64,000 nucleotides of DNA from assembly GCF_017565405.1 (NCBI RefSeq), contig NZ_JAGEKR010000006.1, forward strand, positions 1 to 64,000, given 5' to 3'. Positions 15,924-25,169 of the stretch are shown piece after piece. The stretch is from Allobranchiibius sp. CTAmp26. Its GTDB lineage: Bacteria > Actinomycetota > Actinomycetes > Actinomycetales > Dermatophilaceae. The notes beneath the pieces are model-generated. The model saw nothing but the letters and a program-made list of their open reading frames with translations. It did not search any database and was not told the origin of the DNA. Both the position numbers and the translations under genes were made by a program. Numbering within the stretch: the first letter of the stretch is position 1; every line of letters begins with the position of its first letter.

Positions 15924-17741
15924 GTGCTTCGCACCCAGGAGGCCGGCACGCTGCGTGCCGACCACGCCGACCAGACCGTCACGCTCGCCGGGTGGGTCGC
16001 CCGTCGTCGGGATCACGGCGGGGTCGCGTTCCTGGATCTGCGCGACGCCAGCGGCGTGGCCCAGGTCGTCGTACGCGACGAGGTGCTCGAGGAGGGTGGC
16101 GCGCACGACCTGCGCAACGAGTACTGCGTGCAGGTCACCGGGCGCGTCCGCGTGCGGCCCGACGGCAACTTCAACACCGAGCTGCCGACCGGTGAGATCG
16201 AGGTCGTCGCCTCCGACATCGAGGTGCTCAGCGCCTCGGTCACGCTGCCGTTCCAGCTGGACGAGCGGGTGACCGTCGGCGAGGAGACCCGCCTGAAGTA
16301 CCGCTACCTGGACCTGCGACGCCCGGAGGCGGGTGGCGCGATCCGGTTGCGCAGCAAGCTGACCCGCGCCGCACGCGGCGTCCTCGACGACCGCGACTTC
16401 GTCGAGATCGAGACCCCCACGCTGACCCGATCGACCCCGGAGGGCGCCCGCGACTTCCTGGTGCCGGCGCGGCTGTCACCGGGCAGCTGGTACGCGCTCC
16501 CGCAGAGCCCGCAGCTGTTCAAGCAGCTGCTGATGGTCGCCGGGATGGAGCGCTACTACCAGATCGCGCGCTGCTACCGCGACGAGGACTTCCGCGCCGA
16601 CCGCCAGCCCGAGTTCACCCAGCTCGACATCGAGATGAGCTTCGTCGAGCAGGCCGACATCATCGAGCTGGGGGAGTCGATCGCGAAGGCCGTCTGGGCC
16701 GTCGCCGGCATCGACCTGCCCACGCCGTTCCCGCAGATGACCTATGCCGATGCCATGGACCGCTTCGGCTCCGACAAGCCCGACCTGCGGTTCGGCAACG
16801 AACTCGTCGAGTGCACGCAGCTGTTCGCCGACACCGGCTTCCGGGTCTTCCAGGCGCCGTACGTCGGTGCCGTCGTCATGCCGGGCGGCGCTTCCCAGCC
16901 GCGTCGGCAGCTGGACGCCTGGCAGGACTGGGCCAAGCAGCGGGGGGCCCGCGGCCTCGCGTACGTGCTGGTGCAGGAGGACGGGACGCTCGGCGGCCCG
17001 GTCGCCAAGAACCTCAGCGACGCCGAGACCTCCGCGCTGCCCGGGCACGTCGGCGCCAAGCCCGGCGACTGCATCTTCTTCGCCGCCGGGCCCGGCAAGA
17101 GCGAGCGTGCGCTGCTCGGTGCCGCCCGCCTGGAGATCGGCCGCCGTTGTGGCCTGATCGACGAGTCCGCGTGGTCGTTCCTCTGGGTGCTTGATGCTCC
17201 GCTCTTCGAGCCTGCCTCTGACGCAGTCGCGTCTGGCGACGTCGCCGTCGGCTCAGGCGCCTGGACCGCGGTGCACCACGCGTTCACCAGCCCCAAGAAG
17301 GAGTTCCTCGACACCTTCGACACCGACCCCGGCAGTGCGCTCGCGTACGCCTACGACATGGTCTGCAACGGCAACGAGATCGGCGGCGGGTCCATCCGTA
17401 TCCACCGCCGGGACATCCAGGAGCGGGTCTTCAAGGTGATGGGCCTGTCCGACGAGGATGCCCAGGAGAAGTTCGGCTTCCTGCTCGACGCTTTCGCGTT
17501 CGGTGCGCCGCCGCACGGCGGCATCGCCTTCGGATGGGACCGGATCTGCGCGCTGCTCGCCGGGACCGACTCGATCCGTGAGGTCATCGCCTTCCCGAAG
17601 TCCGGCGGCGGCTTCGACCCGCTCACCGCGGCGCCGGCCCCGATCACGCCCGAGCAGCGCAAGGAGGCCGGGGTCGACGCGAAACCTGCGGCCGCCGTGC
17701 CCGCCCAGGGTGCCCCCGAGGTCAACCCCAAGCAGAGCTGA
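15924..17741 (+). CDS. aspS: Aspartate-tRNA ligase
   Basis: The product (605 aa) is a bacterial-type class II aspartyl-tRNA synthetase. It has an N-terminal OB anticodon-binding domain ([20 protein letters not shown]), motif 2 ([20 protein letters not shown], followed by [10 protein letters not shown]) and motif 3 ([16 protein letters not shown]). The large GAD insertion domain lies in the middle. The tail after motif 3 is somewhat long and Pro/Ala-rich. GTG 15924 has AAAGGA upstream. Many actinobacteria use a non-discriminating AspRS with GatCAB; the sequence alone does not settle this. A strong hairpin terminator follows the stop. Confidence 0.97.
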   Translation: MLRTQEAGTLRADHADQTVTLAGWVARRRDHGGVAFLDLRDASGVAQVVVRDEVLEEGGAHDLRNEYCVQVTGRVRVRPDGNFNTELPTGEIEVVASDIEVLSASVTLPFQLDERVTVGEETRLKYRYLDLRRPEAGGAIRLRSKLTRAARGVLDDRDFVEIETPTLTRSTPEGARDFLVPARLSPGSWYALPQSPQLFKQLLMVAGMERYYQIARCYRDEDFRADRQPEFTQLDIEMSFVEQADIIELGESIAKAVWAVAGIDLPTPFPQMTYADAMDRFGSDKPDLRFGNELVECTQLFADTGFRVFQAPYVGAVVMPGGASQPRRQLDAWQDWAKQRGARGLAYVLVQEDGTLGGPVAKNLSDAETSALPGHVGAKPGDCIFFAAGPGKSERALLGAARLEIGRRCGLIDESAWSFLWVLDAPLFEPASDAVASGDVAVGSGAWTAVHHAFTSPKKEFLDTFDTDPGSALAYAYDMVCNGNEIGGGSIRIHRRDIQERVFKVMGLSDEDAQEKFGFLLDAFAFGAPPHGGIAFGWDRICALLAGTDSIREVIAFPKSGGGFDPLTAAPAPITPEQRKEAGVDAKPAAAVPAQGAPEVNPKQS

Positions 17742-17761
17742 CCCGCACACCGCGAGCACCG

Positions 17762-17792
17762 AACCGACCACCGGGCCACCCGGTGGTCGGTT
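17762..17792 (+). terminator. Hairpin terminator after aspS
   Basis: A perfect 14-bp stem: AACCGACCACCGGG, loop CCA, CCCGGTGGTCGGTT. It lies 21 nt after the aspS stop. It has no U tract beyond TTT, as is common in high-GC actinobacteria. Its last four bases are shared with the next hairpin. Confidence 0.8.
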
Positions 17793-17836
17793 TGCGTTCT
17801 CGGCCAGTGCTGCCGCCCTGGCCGAGAACGCAAACC
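17789..17836. repeat. 48-bp perfect palindrome overlapping the aspS terminator
   Basis: Two 19-bp perfectly complementary arms (GGTTTGCGTTCTCGGCCAG and its inverse) flank a 10-nt loop TGCTGCCGCC. It has the same 19-10-19 geometry as repeat family 1 but unrelated sequence. The 12-mer ACGCAAACCGTC, partly in its right arm (17828-17839), recurs at 17847-17858. It lies between aspS and the convergent thioesterase gene and probably ends transcription from that side. Confidence 0.75.
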
Positions 17837-17894
17837 GTCAGCACCGACGCAAACCGTCGCCGCCGTCGGACAGGTACGTCGTACGACGCGTCGC

Positions 17895-18737
17895 TCAGGT
17901 CGCGGGGAAGCGGGCCGCGCCGAGCTGCCGGGACTGGGCGACCAGCGCGCCGGTGCTGTCCCAGACCGTGCAGTCCTCGTTGAAGAGGCCGCCCGCGACG
18001 TGGTCGGTGTGGGTGCGCACCTGCAGCCAGCCGGGTGCCGGCCGGGCGCGCACGTACCCGGTGAACTCGATCGTCGGCGCCCAGCCCTGACTGCCCAGGT
18101 CGAAGACGACCGGCGGGAAGGCGTCCAGCGCCAGCAGCAGCGACAGCGCGTCGGGAGCGCGGTCGTCCTGCAGCCGCATCCAGCCCCGCAGCTCGCCCTT
18201 TCCGCTCGGAGCGCCGACCGCCCACCCGATCGTGGCCGGGTCCAGGCGCAGATCGAGCCGTTGCAGCAGCCCCGACTGCGACAAGCTGGGCGGCGCGTCC
18301 TTGGCGCTCATGCACTCCGCGAGGGGAGGAATCGTCGGTGGGGCGACGGTCTTGCGGGGCGCTTCGTCGTACCGGCCGAGATCGCCCAGGGTCAGGAGCG
18401 CGCGGAAGCGCTCGACGTCGACACCGTCGACGGGCTGGGTCACCACCACCTGCGCGGTGCTCATCGAGCGCCCCGTACGCAGGATCGTCGGACGGGCTCG
18501 CACCGGACCGGGCGAACTGGGCGAGAGAAAGATCCCACTGAAGCTCAGGGTGTCGGCGTGTCCGCCCGCGCGCTGTGACGCGTCACCGGTGGCGCGGGCG
18601 GACAACGCCATCAGCAGCCCGCCGTTGACCGCCTCGCCGATACCCCACTCGTGCGTGAGTACGCCGACGTACGCGCCGCTGTCGTCGGGCCCGGTGGTCG
18701 CGATGGCATCGTCGAACTCGCTCATGGTGGCCATCAT
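17895..18737 (-). CDS. Thioesterase-family (acyl-CoA thioesterase-like) protein
   Basis: The product (up to 280 aa) fits the double-hotdog TesB-like thioesterase pattern: [16 protein letters not shown] near the N-terminus, then [16 protein letters not shown], a linker, and the second hotdog with [38 protein letters not shown] and AQSRQLG. It probably hydrolyses acyl-CoA in the cytoplasm; chain specificity is unknown. ATG 18737 has a GAGG-containing stretch upstream; ATG 18734 and 18725 are alternatives. It is divergent from rarA across a 75-bp gap and convergent with aspS. Confidence 0.8.
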   Translation of the reverse strand: MMATMSEFDDAIATTGPDDSGAYVGVLTHEWGIGEAVNGGLLMALSARATGDASQRAGGHADTLSFSGIFLSPSSPGPVRARPTILRTGRSMSTAQVVVTQPVDGVDVERFRALLTLGDLGRYDEAPRKTVAPPTIPPLAECMSAKDAPPSLSQSGLLQRLDLRLDPATIGWAVGAPSGKGELRGWMRLQDDRAPDALSLLLALDAFPPVVFDLGSQGWAPTIEFTGYVRARPAPGWLQVRTHTDHVAGGLFNEDCTVWDSTGALVAQSRQLGAARFPAT

Positions 18738-18800
18738 GTCGGGCACGCCTCGTGGACCGGGCGCGGGCCCGCCCTGGCCCGCCCTGTCCTGGCCGGCGGA

Positions 18801-18806
18801 TACGGT
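18801..18806 (+). promoter_or_regulatory. -10 element of a leaderless rarA transcript
   Basis: TACGGT is followed by GACCGC (6 nt) and then GTG 18813, with no Shine-Dalgarno sequence between. This is the leaderless spacing also seen at argG, DUF1304 and the ychJ-like gene. Confidence 0.45.
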
Positions 18807-18812
18807 GACCGC

Positions 18813-20180
18813 GTGGCAGACCTGTTCTCCGACCCGGGACGCGCACGGGGCACGGACCCGTCCGACCGGGCGGGGTTGCCGCCGCTCGCGGTCCGGATGC
18901 GACCCCGCTCGCTGGAGGAGGTGCGCGGTCAGACCGACGTGCTGCGACCGGGCAGCCCGTTGCGCCGGTTGGTCGAGGGTGCGAGCGGCGCGGCCGGAGC
19001 GATGTCGGCCATCCTCTGGGGGCCGCCCGGCACCGGTAAGACCACCCTGGCGCACCTGGTGGCCGATGCGGCAGGGCGCACCTTCGTGGAGATGTCGGCG
19101 ATCAACGCCGGCGTCAAGGACGTGCGAGCGGTGATGGACCAGGCCGCACGTGAGCGCGACCTCTACGGGCGCCAGACCGTGCTCTTCCTCGACGAGATCC
19201 ACCGGTTCAGCAAGGCGCAGCAGGACGCGCTGCTCCCCGGGGTCGAGAACCGGCTGATCGTGCTGGTCGCCGCGACCACGGAGAATCCGTCGTTCAGCGT
19301 CATCGCACCCCTGCTCTCGCGGTCGGTGCTGGTGCGCCTCACGTCGCTGTCGGACGAGGACATCACCCTCCTGCTCGCGGACGCCGTCCGCGACGAGCGA
19401 GGTCTCGCAGCAGCGTTCGCCCTCGACGACGACGCTCGCGCGCACCTGGTGCGGATGGCCGGGGGTGACGCGCGCCGGTCGCTGACCGCTCTCGAGGCGG
19501 CGGCCGGCGTCGCGCAGGACCGTGCCTCGACGCGGATCGAGCTGACCGACGTCGAGCAGGCCATGGACCAGGCAGCGGTCCGCTACGACCGGGCGGGCGA
19601 TCAGCACTACGACGTCGCGAGCGCGCTGATCAAGTCGATGCGCGGCAGCGACGTGGACGCCGCGCTGCACTACCTGGCGCGGATGCTGGAGGCGGGGGAG
19701 GACCCGCGCTTCATCGCCCGGCGGATCGTGATCGCCGCGAGCGAGGACGTCGGGATGGCCGACCCGACCGCGTTGCAGACCGCGGTGGCGGCGCTGCACG
19801 CTGTCGCGCAGATCGGCATGCCGGAGGCCCGGATCATCCTGGCGCAGGCGGTCGTGCACAACGCGATAGCGCCGAAGTCGAACGCGTCGTACAACGGCAT
19901 CAACGCCGCCATCGCCGACGTACGCGGCGGATTCGGGGGAGCGGTGCCCGCTCACCTGCGCGGCAGCGGGTACGCCGGCGCTGCCGATCTGGGCCACGGC
20001 GACGGCTATCGCTACAGCCACGACGAGTCGAACGGCGTGGGGCCACAACAGTTCCTGCCCGACGATCTGCTCGCGAGGGCCGACTACTACCACCCCACCG
20101 GGCGTGGCTGGGAGGCGAGCCTGGGCGCTCGCTGGGCCTCGCTGCGCAGGGTGATCCGAGGCGAGGACTCGCCTCAGTAA
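18813..20180 (+). CDS. rarA: Replication-associated recombination AAA+ ATPase RarA (MgsA)
   Basis: The product (455 aa) is a clamp-loader-like AAA+ ATPase that acts at stalled forks. Walker A is GPPGTGKTT (about residue 70), followed by [15 protein letters not shown], Walker [21 protein letters not shown] and sensor [10 protein letters not shown]. The C-terminal tetramerisation region includes [30 protein letters not shown] and FLPDDL. The open frame extends upstream, but homology begins near GTG 18813, which also fits the leaderless promoter. The rarA-alaS linkage is conserved in actinobacteria, but here the two genes are about 13 kb apart. Confidence 0.95.
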   Translation: MADLFSDPGRARGTDPSDRAGLPPLAVRMRPRSLEEVRGQTDVLRPGSPLRRLVEGASGAAGAMSAILWGPPGTGKTTLAHLVADAAGRTFVEMSAINAGVKDVRAVMDQAARERDLYGRQTVLFLDEIHRFSKAQQDALLPGVENRLIVLVAATTENPSFSVIAPLLSRSVLVRLTSLSDEDITLLLADAVRDERGLAAAFALDDDARAHLVRMAGGDARRSLTALEAAAGVAQDRASTRIELTDVEQAMDQAAVRYDRAGDQHYDVASALIKSMRGSDVDAALHYLARMLEAGEDPRFIARRIVIAASEDVGMADPTALQTAVAALHAVAQIGMPEARIILAQAVVHNAIAPKSNASYNGINAAIADVRGGFGGAVPAHLRGSGYAGAADLGHGDGYRYSHDESNGVGPQQFLPDDLLARADYYHPTGRGWEASLGARWASLRRVIRGEDSPQ

Positions 20181-20323
20181 CGGTTTGGTCACCGTCAGGT
20201 ATCAGCCGGAAGCGAACGGGCCACCGTGTGGCATCTTCATCCCAGGGCAGCCCACCACCCCGCAGCCGCCCGGTGTTCTGCTCGACGCATCCCTGTCGTG
20301 TCCGTTCAGGAGGATCTGACTTC

Positions 20324-20986
20324 GTGTTCGCGGTCCGTCAACGTTCCGACCCGTCGCTCCCGACGCGTCCGCCGGCGGATCCCGTGACCGGTTCGAACGT
20401 GGCCGACCAGACGTTCCGGAGCACGTCGGCGTGGGCGTACACGCTCGTCGTATGGGCGTTCTGCGGGCTGTGCGCGGTGCTGGCGATCCTTCAGGAGCCG
20501 GCGCTCACCGCGGTGCGGGTGGTCCTGACGTCCGCGACGGTCGCGCTGCTGGCGTGGGCCGTGCTGCTGCGCCCGCACTTGCGCGTGACCGATGCCGCCG
20601 TCGTGGTCTCGAATGTGTGGCGTACCCACGTGATCCCGTTCGGCGCCGTCGCCTATGTGCGCACCCGTGGCCTGGTCGAGGTCGTGGTGCGCGAGGGCGA
20701 GCGCGAGCGGGTCTACCGATCGTGGAACGCGCCCGGCAACACGGCCCGGAGGCCGCGCGTGAGCGACCCGCAGGCCCGCAACCACCTGCGCAGGATGGGT
20801 GTCTCCCCGCAGGGCCACTCGCACGCGCTGAGCGCGGGGAGCGGTGCGGCGGGGCGACTCATCGAGGAGCGGATGGATGCCGCGGCGCCCGGCGCGCCGA
20901 CGTCGATCCGCTCCAACTGGAACCTCCCGATCATCGCGGCTGTGCTCGCCGCGCTCGTCGTCACCGTGGGGGCGTGGTCGCTGTGA
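20324..20986 (+). CDS. PH-like domain membrane protein (bPH6-type)
   Basis: The product (220 aa) has a short polar N-terminus, two adjacent transmembrane helices (about 34-57 and 62-82: YTLVVWAFCGLCAVLAIL and VRVVLTSATVALLAWAVLL), a PH-like beta-domain (LRVTDAAVVVSNVWRTHVIP, followed by FGAVAYVRTRG), a polar linker and a C-terminal helix (PIIAAVLAALVVTVGAW). This matches the common actinobacterial membrane PH-domain proteins of unknown function. GTG 20324 has an ideal AGGAGG site. It lies upstream of the first peptide-transport operon but is separated from it by 110 bp. Confidence 0.75.
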   Translation: MFAVRQRSDPSLPTRPPADPVTGSNVADQTFRSTSAWAYTLVVWAFCGLCAVLAILQEPALTAVRVVLTSATVALLAWAVLLRPHLRVTDAAVVVSNVWRTHVIPFGAVAYVRTRGLVEVVVREGERERVYRSWNAPGNTARRPRVSDPQARNHLRRMGVSPQGHSHALSAGSGAAGRLIEERMDAAAPGAPTSIRSNWNLPIIAAVLAALVVTVGAWSL

Positions 20987-21096
20987 GCATCGCGCACGAC
21001 ACGCCGACTCATCCGCGTCGTAGACGCACATCGGATGCCCGCCTCGTACATAGTCGCCCTGTGGAACGTCGTCTCGTGAGAAGGAGCGCTCCCCTC

Positions 21097-21156
21097 ATGC
21101 ACCCTGCTGTTCCTCCGTTCCGCCCCGTCGGTGACCACTCGGGGGGCCGGCCGTGA
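21097..21156 (+). CDS. 19-codon upstream ORF coupled to the peptide permease gene
   Basis: ATG 21097 has AAGGAG at 21081-21086, the best ribosome-binding site in this leader. The frame encodes MHPAVPPFRPVGDHSGGRP and ends with TGA at 21154-21156, which overlaps the GTG start of the permease gene (GTGA). The permease GTG itself has only a weak G-rich site. The arrangement suggests translation of the short ORF delivers ribosomes to the permease start. The peptide is Pro-rich (5 of 19). Whether the peptide has any function of its own is unknown. Confidence 0.5.
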   Translation: MHPAVPPFRPVGDHSGGRP

Positions 21157-22133
21157 GCCTCTTCCTGCTGCGGCGGTTCGTCAACTACGTGATCCTGACG
21201 CTGGTCGCGACCACGTTCAGCTACATCCTCGCGAGCATCTTCGAGAACCCCGCGGCCCGCTACCTGGGCAAGAACCCACGCCCCAGCAACGAGACGATCG
21301 CCCGCACCCTGGACCGGTACGGCACCAACCCGAACACGCCGGTGCTCGAACGCACCTGGCACTGGTTCACCCAGTTGGTCTTCCACGGCAACCTGGGCCA
21401 GGAGTACGACGGCACGAGCGTCGTGCACGACATGATCGTGCGCTCCGGCGTGAGCCTGCAGCTGCTGTTGATCGGGTCCATCCTCGGAGCCCTGCTCGGA
21501 GTGGCGCTCGGCGTGTGGGGCGCGGTCCGCCAGTACAAGGCCAGCGACCAGACGGTGACCTACCTGTCGTACCTGATCCTCTCGATCCCGGTGTACGTGC
21601 TCGGTGTCCTGCTCATGATCGTCGCGACGAAGTTCAACGACGTGATCGGCACCAACGCGATCGTCTTCACGGGCCAGTACACCCCCGGGACGTCGGGCTT
21701 CTGGTCGATCCTGTTGGACCGGCTCAGTCACCTGCTGCTGCCGACGATCGCGCTCATGCTGACCAGCGCCGCGTCGTACTCGCGGTACCAGCGCAACGCG
21801 ATGCTCGACGTGCTGAGCGCCGACTACATCCGCACGGCGCGCTCCAAGGGACGTCCCCGGAACGCCGCGATGATCCGGCACGGGGTGCGGGTCGCGCTGA
21901 TCCCGATGTCGACGTTCTTCGCGTACAGCTTCGGGCTGCTGGTCGCGGGATCGATCTTCCTGGAGAAGATCTTCACCTGGCACGGGATGGGTGAGTTGGC
22001 GCTGAACTCGGTCAACCAGAACGACATCAACGCCACGACCGGCTCGATCCTCTACGTGGCGATCCTGATCCTGATCAGCTCGACGCTGTCGCAGATCCTG
22101 TACGCCGCGCTCGACCCGAGAGTGAGAATCTGA
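21153..22133 (+). CDS. ABC peptide transporter permease, DppB/OppB type (operon 1)
   Basis: The product (326 aa) is an inner-membrane permease of the dipeptide/oligopeptide importer family. Its N-terminus (LFLLRRFVNYVILTLVATTF) is the family's conserved first helix. About six transmembrane segments follow. The EAA loop that contacts the ATPase is in DYIRTARSKGRPRNAAMIRH. The C-terminus ALDPRVRI is typical of DppB. The GTG start overlaps a short upstream ORF and the stop overlaps dppC (TGATG). The substrate is probably a peptide, but nickel or other solutes are possible in this family. Confidence 0.9.
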   Translation: MSLFLLRRFVNYVILTLVATTFSYILASIFENPAARYLGKNPRPSNETIARTLDRYGTNPNTPVLERTWHWFTQLVFHGNLGQEYDGTSVVHDMIVRSGVSLQLLLIGSILGALLGVALGVWGAVRQYKASDQTVTYLSYLILSIPVYVLGVLLMIVATKFNDVIGTNAIVFTGQYTPGTSGFWSILLDRLSHLLLPTIALMLTSAASYSRYQRNAMLDVLSADYIRTARSKGRPRNAAMIRHGVRVALIPMSTFFAYSFGLLVAGSIFLEKIFTWHGMGELALNSVNQNDINATTGSILYVAILILISSTLSQILYAALDPRVRI

Positions 22134-23068
22134 TGGCCCTCACCAATCTGGAGATCCTGGAAGAGCCGGAGCCCTCGGCCGCGCCCCTCAGCAGCTCGGC
22201 CAAGAACGCCGGCAGCGCCAGCCGCGGGAAGCTCATCTGGCTGCGGTTGCGTTCGACGGCTCGTTTCTGGATCGGCAGCATCATCGTGCTGCTGCTCATC
22301 CTGTGGGCCATCTTCGGTCCGGCGTTCAGCAACTTCGGGGCCGGCGACACCGACCTGCTCAACACCGGGGTCGGGCCGAGCGGGGCGCACTGGTTCGGCA
22401 CCGACGGCATCGGTCACGACCTCTACGTCGAGACCGCCCTCGGGTTGCGCATCTCGCTGGTCATCGGTCTGGTCGGCGGACCGCTCGGCACGGTCATCGC
22501 CGCGATCGTGGGGGCCTTCGCCGGCTACATCGGCGGGGTCTTCGACAAGGTCGTGTCCTGGTTCATCGACCTGATGCTCGTGCTCCCGTCGTTCTTCATC
22601 CTGCTGCTGATCAGCCCGGCGCTGAAGAAGCTGTCCTGGGTCGCGCTGGTCTTCTTCATCCCCGCGTTCGGTTGGATGATCATGGCCCAGGTGGTGCGGT
22701 CCTCGACCCGCTCGCTCACCGACCGCGACTTCGTGAAGGCCGCGCGGTTCATGGGAGTGAAGACCGGCACCATCATCTTCCGGCACATCATCCCGAACGT
22801 CGCGTCGCTGCTGATCATCGACGCCACCCTCGGTGTGGTCTACGCGATCAGTTCCGAGACGGCCCTGTCCTACTTCGGCTACGGCATCCAGGCGCCGCAG
22901 ATCTCGTTGGGCACGCTCATCGCCGATGGGACGCCCGGCGCGACCACGCAGGCCTGGCTCTTCCTCTTCCCCACCATCGCCCTGGTCCTGCTCCTCTTCG
23001 CCGTCGGTCTCGTCGGCGACGCGCTGCGGGACGCCGTCGACCCGACCTCCGGAGTCACCCGTGACTGA
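22133..23068 (+). CDS. ABC peptide transporter permease, DppC/OppC type (operon 1)
   Basis: The product (311 aa) is the partner permease. It has a long cytoplasmic N-terminus with Ser/Ala-rich residues (1-40), a first helix near 42-62 (FWIGSIIVLLLILWAIFGPA), the conserved periplasmic HWFGTDGIGHDLYVE (OppC signature), and an EAA loop in RDFVKAARFMGVKTGTIIFR. The C-terminal GDALRDAVDPTS is a typical DppC ending. The ATG overlaps the dppB stop by one base, and the end overlaps the ATPase gene by 8 bp. Confidence 0.9.
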   Translation: MALTNLEILEEPEPSAAPLSSSAKNAGSASRGKLIWLRLRSTARFWIGSIIVLLLILWAIFGPAFSNFGAGDTDLLNTGVGPSGAHWFGTDGIGHDLYVETALGLRISLVIGLVGGPLGTVIAAIVGAFAGYIGGVFDKVVSWFIDLMLVLPSFFILLLISPALKKLSWVALVFFIPAFGWMIMAQVVRSSTRSLTDRDFVKAARFMGVKTGTIIFRHIIPNVASLLIIDATLGVVYAISSETALSYFGYGIQAPQISLGTLIADGTPGATTQAWLFLFPTIALVLLLFAVGLVGDALRDAVDPTSGVTRD

Positions 23069-25169
23069 ATCGCCCCTGCTCGAGGTCGACAACCTGTCGG
23101 TCGAGTTCCTGCAACGCGGAGCAGCCACCGTCAACGCGGTCCGCGGCATCTCCTACCACGTCAACCGCGGCGAGTTCCTCGGCATCGTGGGGGAGTCCGG
23201 CTCGGGCAAGTCCGTGTCCTCGATGGCGGTCATGGGCCTGCTGCCCAGCACCGCCCGGGTCACCGGCGACATCCGCTACCGCGGGGAGTCGTTGCTGGAG
23301 CGCGACGACAAGACACTGTCGAAGCTGCGCGGCAAAGAGATCTCGATGGTCTTCCAGGACCCGCTGTCGGCGCTGACTCCCGTCTACACGGTGGGCAATC
23401 AGATCACCGAGGCGCTGAAGCTGCACGATTCCGGCCTGTCCGACAAGGCGGCCGACGCGCGGGTCATCGAGCTGCTCACCACGGTCGGCATCCCGGCGCC
23501 CGAACGACGGGCCAAGGCGTTCCCGCACGAGTTCTCCGGCGGTATGCGCCAGCGGGTGATGATCGCGATGGCCATCGCGAACGACCCCGACCTGATCATC
23601 GCCGACGAGCCGACCACGGCCCTGGACGTCACGATCCAGGCGCAGATCCTCGAGGTGTTGCAGAAGGCCAAGGAGGTCACCGGCGCCGCCGTCGTGCTCA
23701 TCACCCACGACCTGGGTGTGGTTGCCGGCAACGTCGACCGGGTGGCCGTGATGTACGCCGGGCGGCTGGTCGAGACCGGCACCGTGGAGCAGGTGCTGAC
23801 CGCGCCCCGGATGCCGTACACGATGGGACTGCTGCGCTCGGTGCCGAACATGCAGACCGCCGGCCGGTCCCGGCTCGTGCCGATGGAGGGACGTCCGCCG
23901 TCGCTCGCCGCGCTGCCGCCGGGGTGCCCGTTCGAGCCCCGCTGCCCGGCCTCGATCGACGCCTGCAGCACGGCCGAGCCGCCGCTCGTGCAGATCGGCG
24001 GCACCGGCCCCGGCAGCCGCGAGGTCGCGTGCATCCGGGCCGATGAGTTCGAGCGGGGGACGCTGGGCATCGCCGACGTGTTCCCTCACCCGGAGCCCGT
24101 TCCGCCGGAGGAGCAGGCGCAGGTCAAGGGCGCCACGGTGCTCCAAGTCACCGACCTGAAGCGGCACTTCCCGCTGACCAAGGGCGTGGTGTTCCGCAAG
24201 ACCATCGGCTCGGTGAAGGCCGTCGACGGGATCACCTTCGACATCGAGGAGAAGCAGGTACTTGGGCTCGTCGGTGAGTCCGGGTGCGGGAAGTCCACCA
24301 CCATCCTGGAGATCCTCGAGCTGGCCCGACCGCAGAGCGGCTCCATCGAGCTCAACGGCGTCGACGTCGCGAGCCTGAACTCCTCGGCTCGACTGAAGCT
24401 GCGCGGCGACGTGCAGGTGGTCTTCCAGGACCCGATGGCGGCCATCGACCCGCGGCTCAGCATCGAGGACATCGTCTCCGAGCCGCTCACCGTGCGCGGT
24501 GCATCGCGTTCGGAACGGTCGGCCAAGGTCCGGGAGCTGCTCGAGACGGTGGGCCTGGATCCTGCGATGTCGGGCCGGTACCCCCACCAGTTCTCCGGTG
24601 GTCAGCGCCAGCGCATCGGCATCGCCCGGGCCCTCGCGACGGACCCGAAGCTGCTCATCCTCGACGAGCCGGTGTCCGCCCTGGACGTGTCGATCCAGGC
24701 CGGTGTCATCAACCTGCTGCAGGACCTGAAGGACAGCCGGGGACTCTCCTACCTCTTCGTGGCACACGATCTGGCCGTGGTGCGTCAGATCGCCGACGTC
24801 GTCGCCGTCATGTACCTGGGTCGGATCGTCGAGCTGGGGGAGGCGGACAACGTGTTCAGCCACCCGCAGCACCCGTACACCCAGGCCCTGCTGTCGGCCG
24901 TGCCGATCCCCGACCCGCGGGTGGAGCGCACCCGCCAGCGGGTGCTGCTGGACGGCGACCTGCCCAGCCCGACGCAGGAGATCCCGGGCTGCAACTTCCA
25001 CGGGCGCTGCCCGCTGTTCAAGATTTTGGATGCCGCCCATCAGGAGCGCTGCATCCAGACGGACCCGAGCCTGCGCTCGGTCCACAACTCTTCGGTTGCC
25101 TGCCACTTCGCGGAAGAGAATCCGCTGCGGGTCACCGGGGTCGATATCACCGAGAAGGAGAAATCATGA
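23061..25169 (+). CDS. Fused DppD-DppF ABC ATPase (operon 1)
   Basis: The product (702 aa) carries two complete ATPase units in one chain. Unit 1 has Walker A GESGSGKS (about 45-52), signature [10 protein letters not shown], Walker [13 protein letters not shown] and a Cys-rich oligopeptide-transporter tail ([16 protein letters not shown]). Unit 2 has Walker [10 protein letters not shown] (about 405-413), signature [11 protein letters not shown], Walker [13 protein letters not shown] and a second tail with [10 protein letters not shown]. Both look active. Operon 2 encodes these subunits as separate genes. GTG 23061 overlaps dppC by 8 bp; the stop overlaps the binding-protein ATG. Confidence 0.92.
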   Translation: MTESPLLEVDNLSVEFLQRGAATVNAVRGISYHVNRGEFLGIVGESGSGKSVSSMAVMGLLPSTARVTGDIRYRGESLLERDDKTLSKLRGKEISMVFQDPLSALTPVYTVGNQITEALKLHDSGLSDKAADARVIELLTTVGIPAPERRAKAFPHEFSGGMRQRVMIAMAIANDPDLIIADEPTTALDVTIQAQILEVLQKAKEVTGAAVVLITHDLGVVAGNVDRVAVMYAGRLVETGTVEQVLTAPRMPYTMGLLRSVPNMQTAGRSRLVPMEGRPPSLAALPPGCPFEPRCPASIDACSTAEPPLVQIGGTGPGSREVACIRADEFERGTLGIADVFPHPEPVPPEEQAQVKGATVLQVTDLKRHFPLTKGVVFRKTIGSVKAVDGITFDIEEKQVLGLVGESGCGKSTTILEILELARPQSGSIELNGVDVASLNSSARLKLRGDVQVVFQDPMAAIDPRLSIEDIVSEPLTVRGASRSERSAKVRELLETVGLDPAMSGRYPHQFSGGQRQRIGIARALATDPKLLILDEPVSALDVSIQAGVINLLQDLKDSRGLSYLFVAHDLAVVRQIADVVAVMYLGRIVELGEADNVFSHPQHPYTQALLSAVPIPDPRVERTRQRVLLDGDLPSPTQEIPGCNFHGRCPLFKILDAAHQERCIQTDPSLRSVHNSSVACHFAEENPLRVTGVDITEKEKS

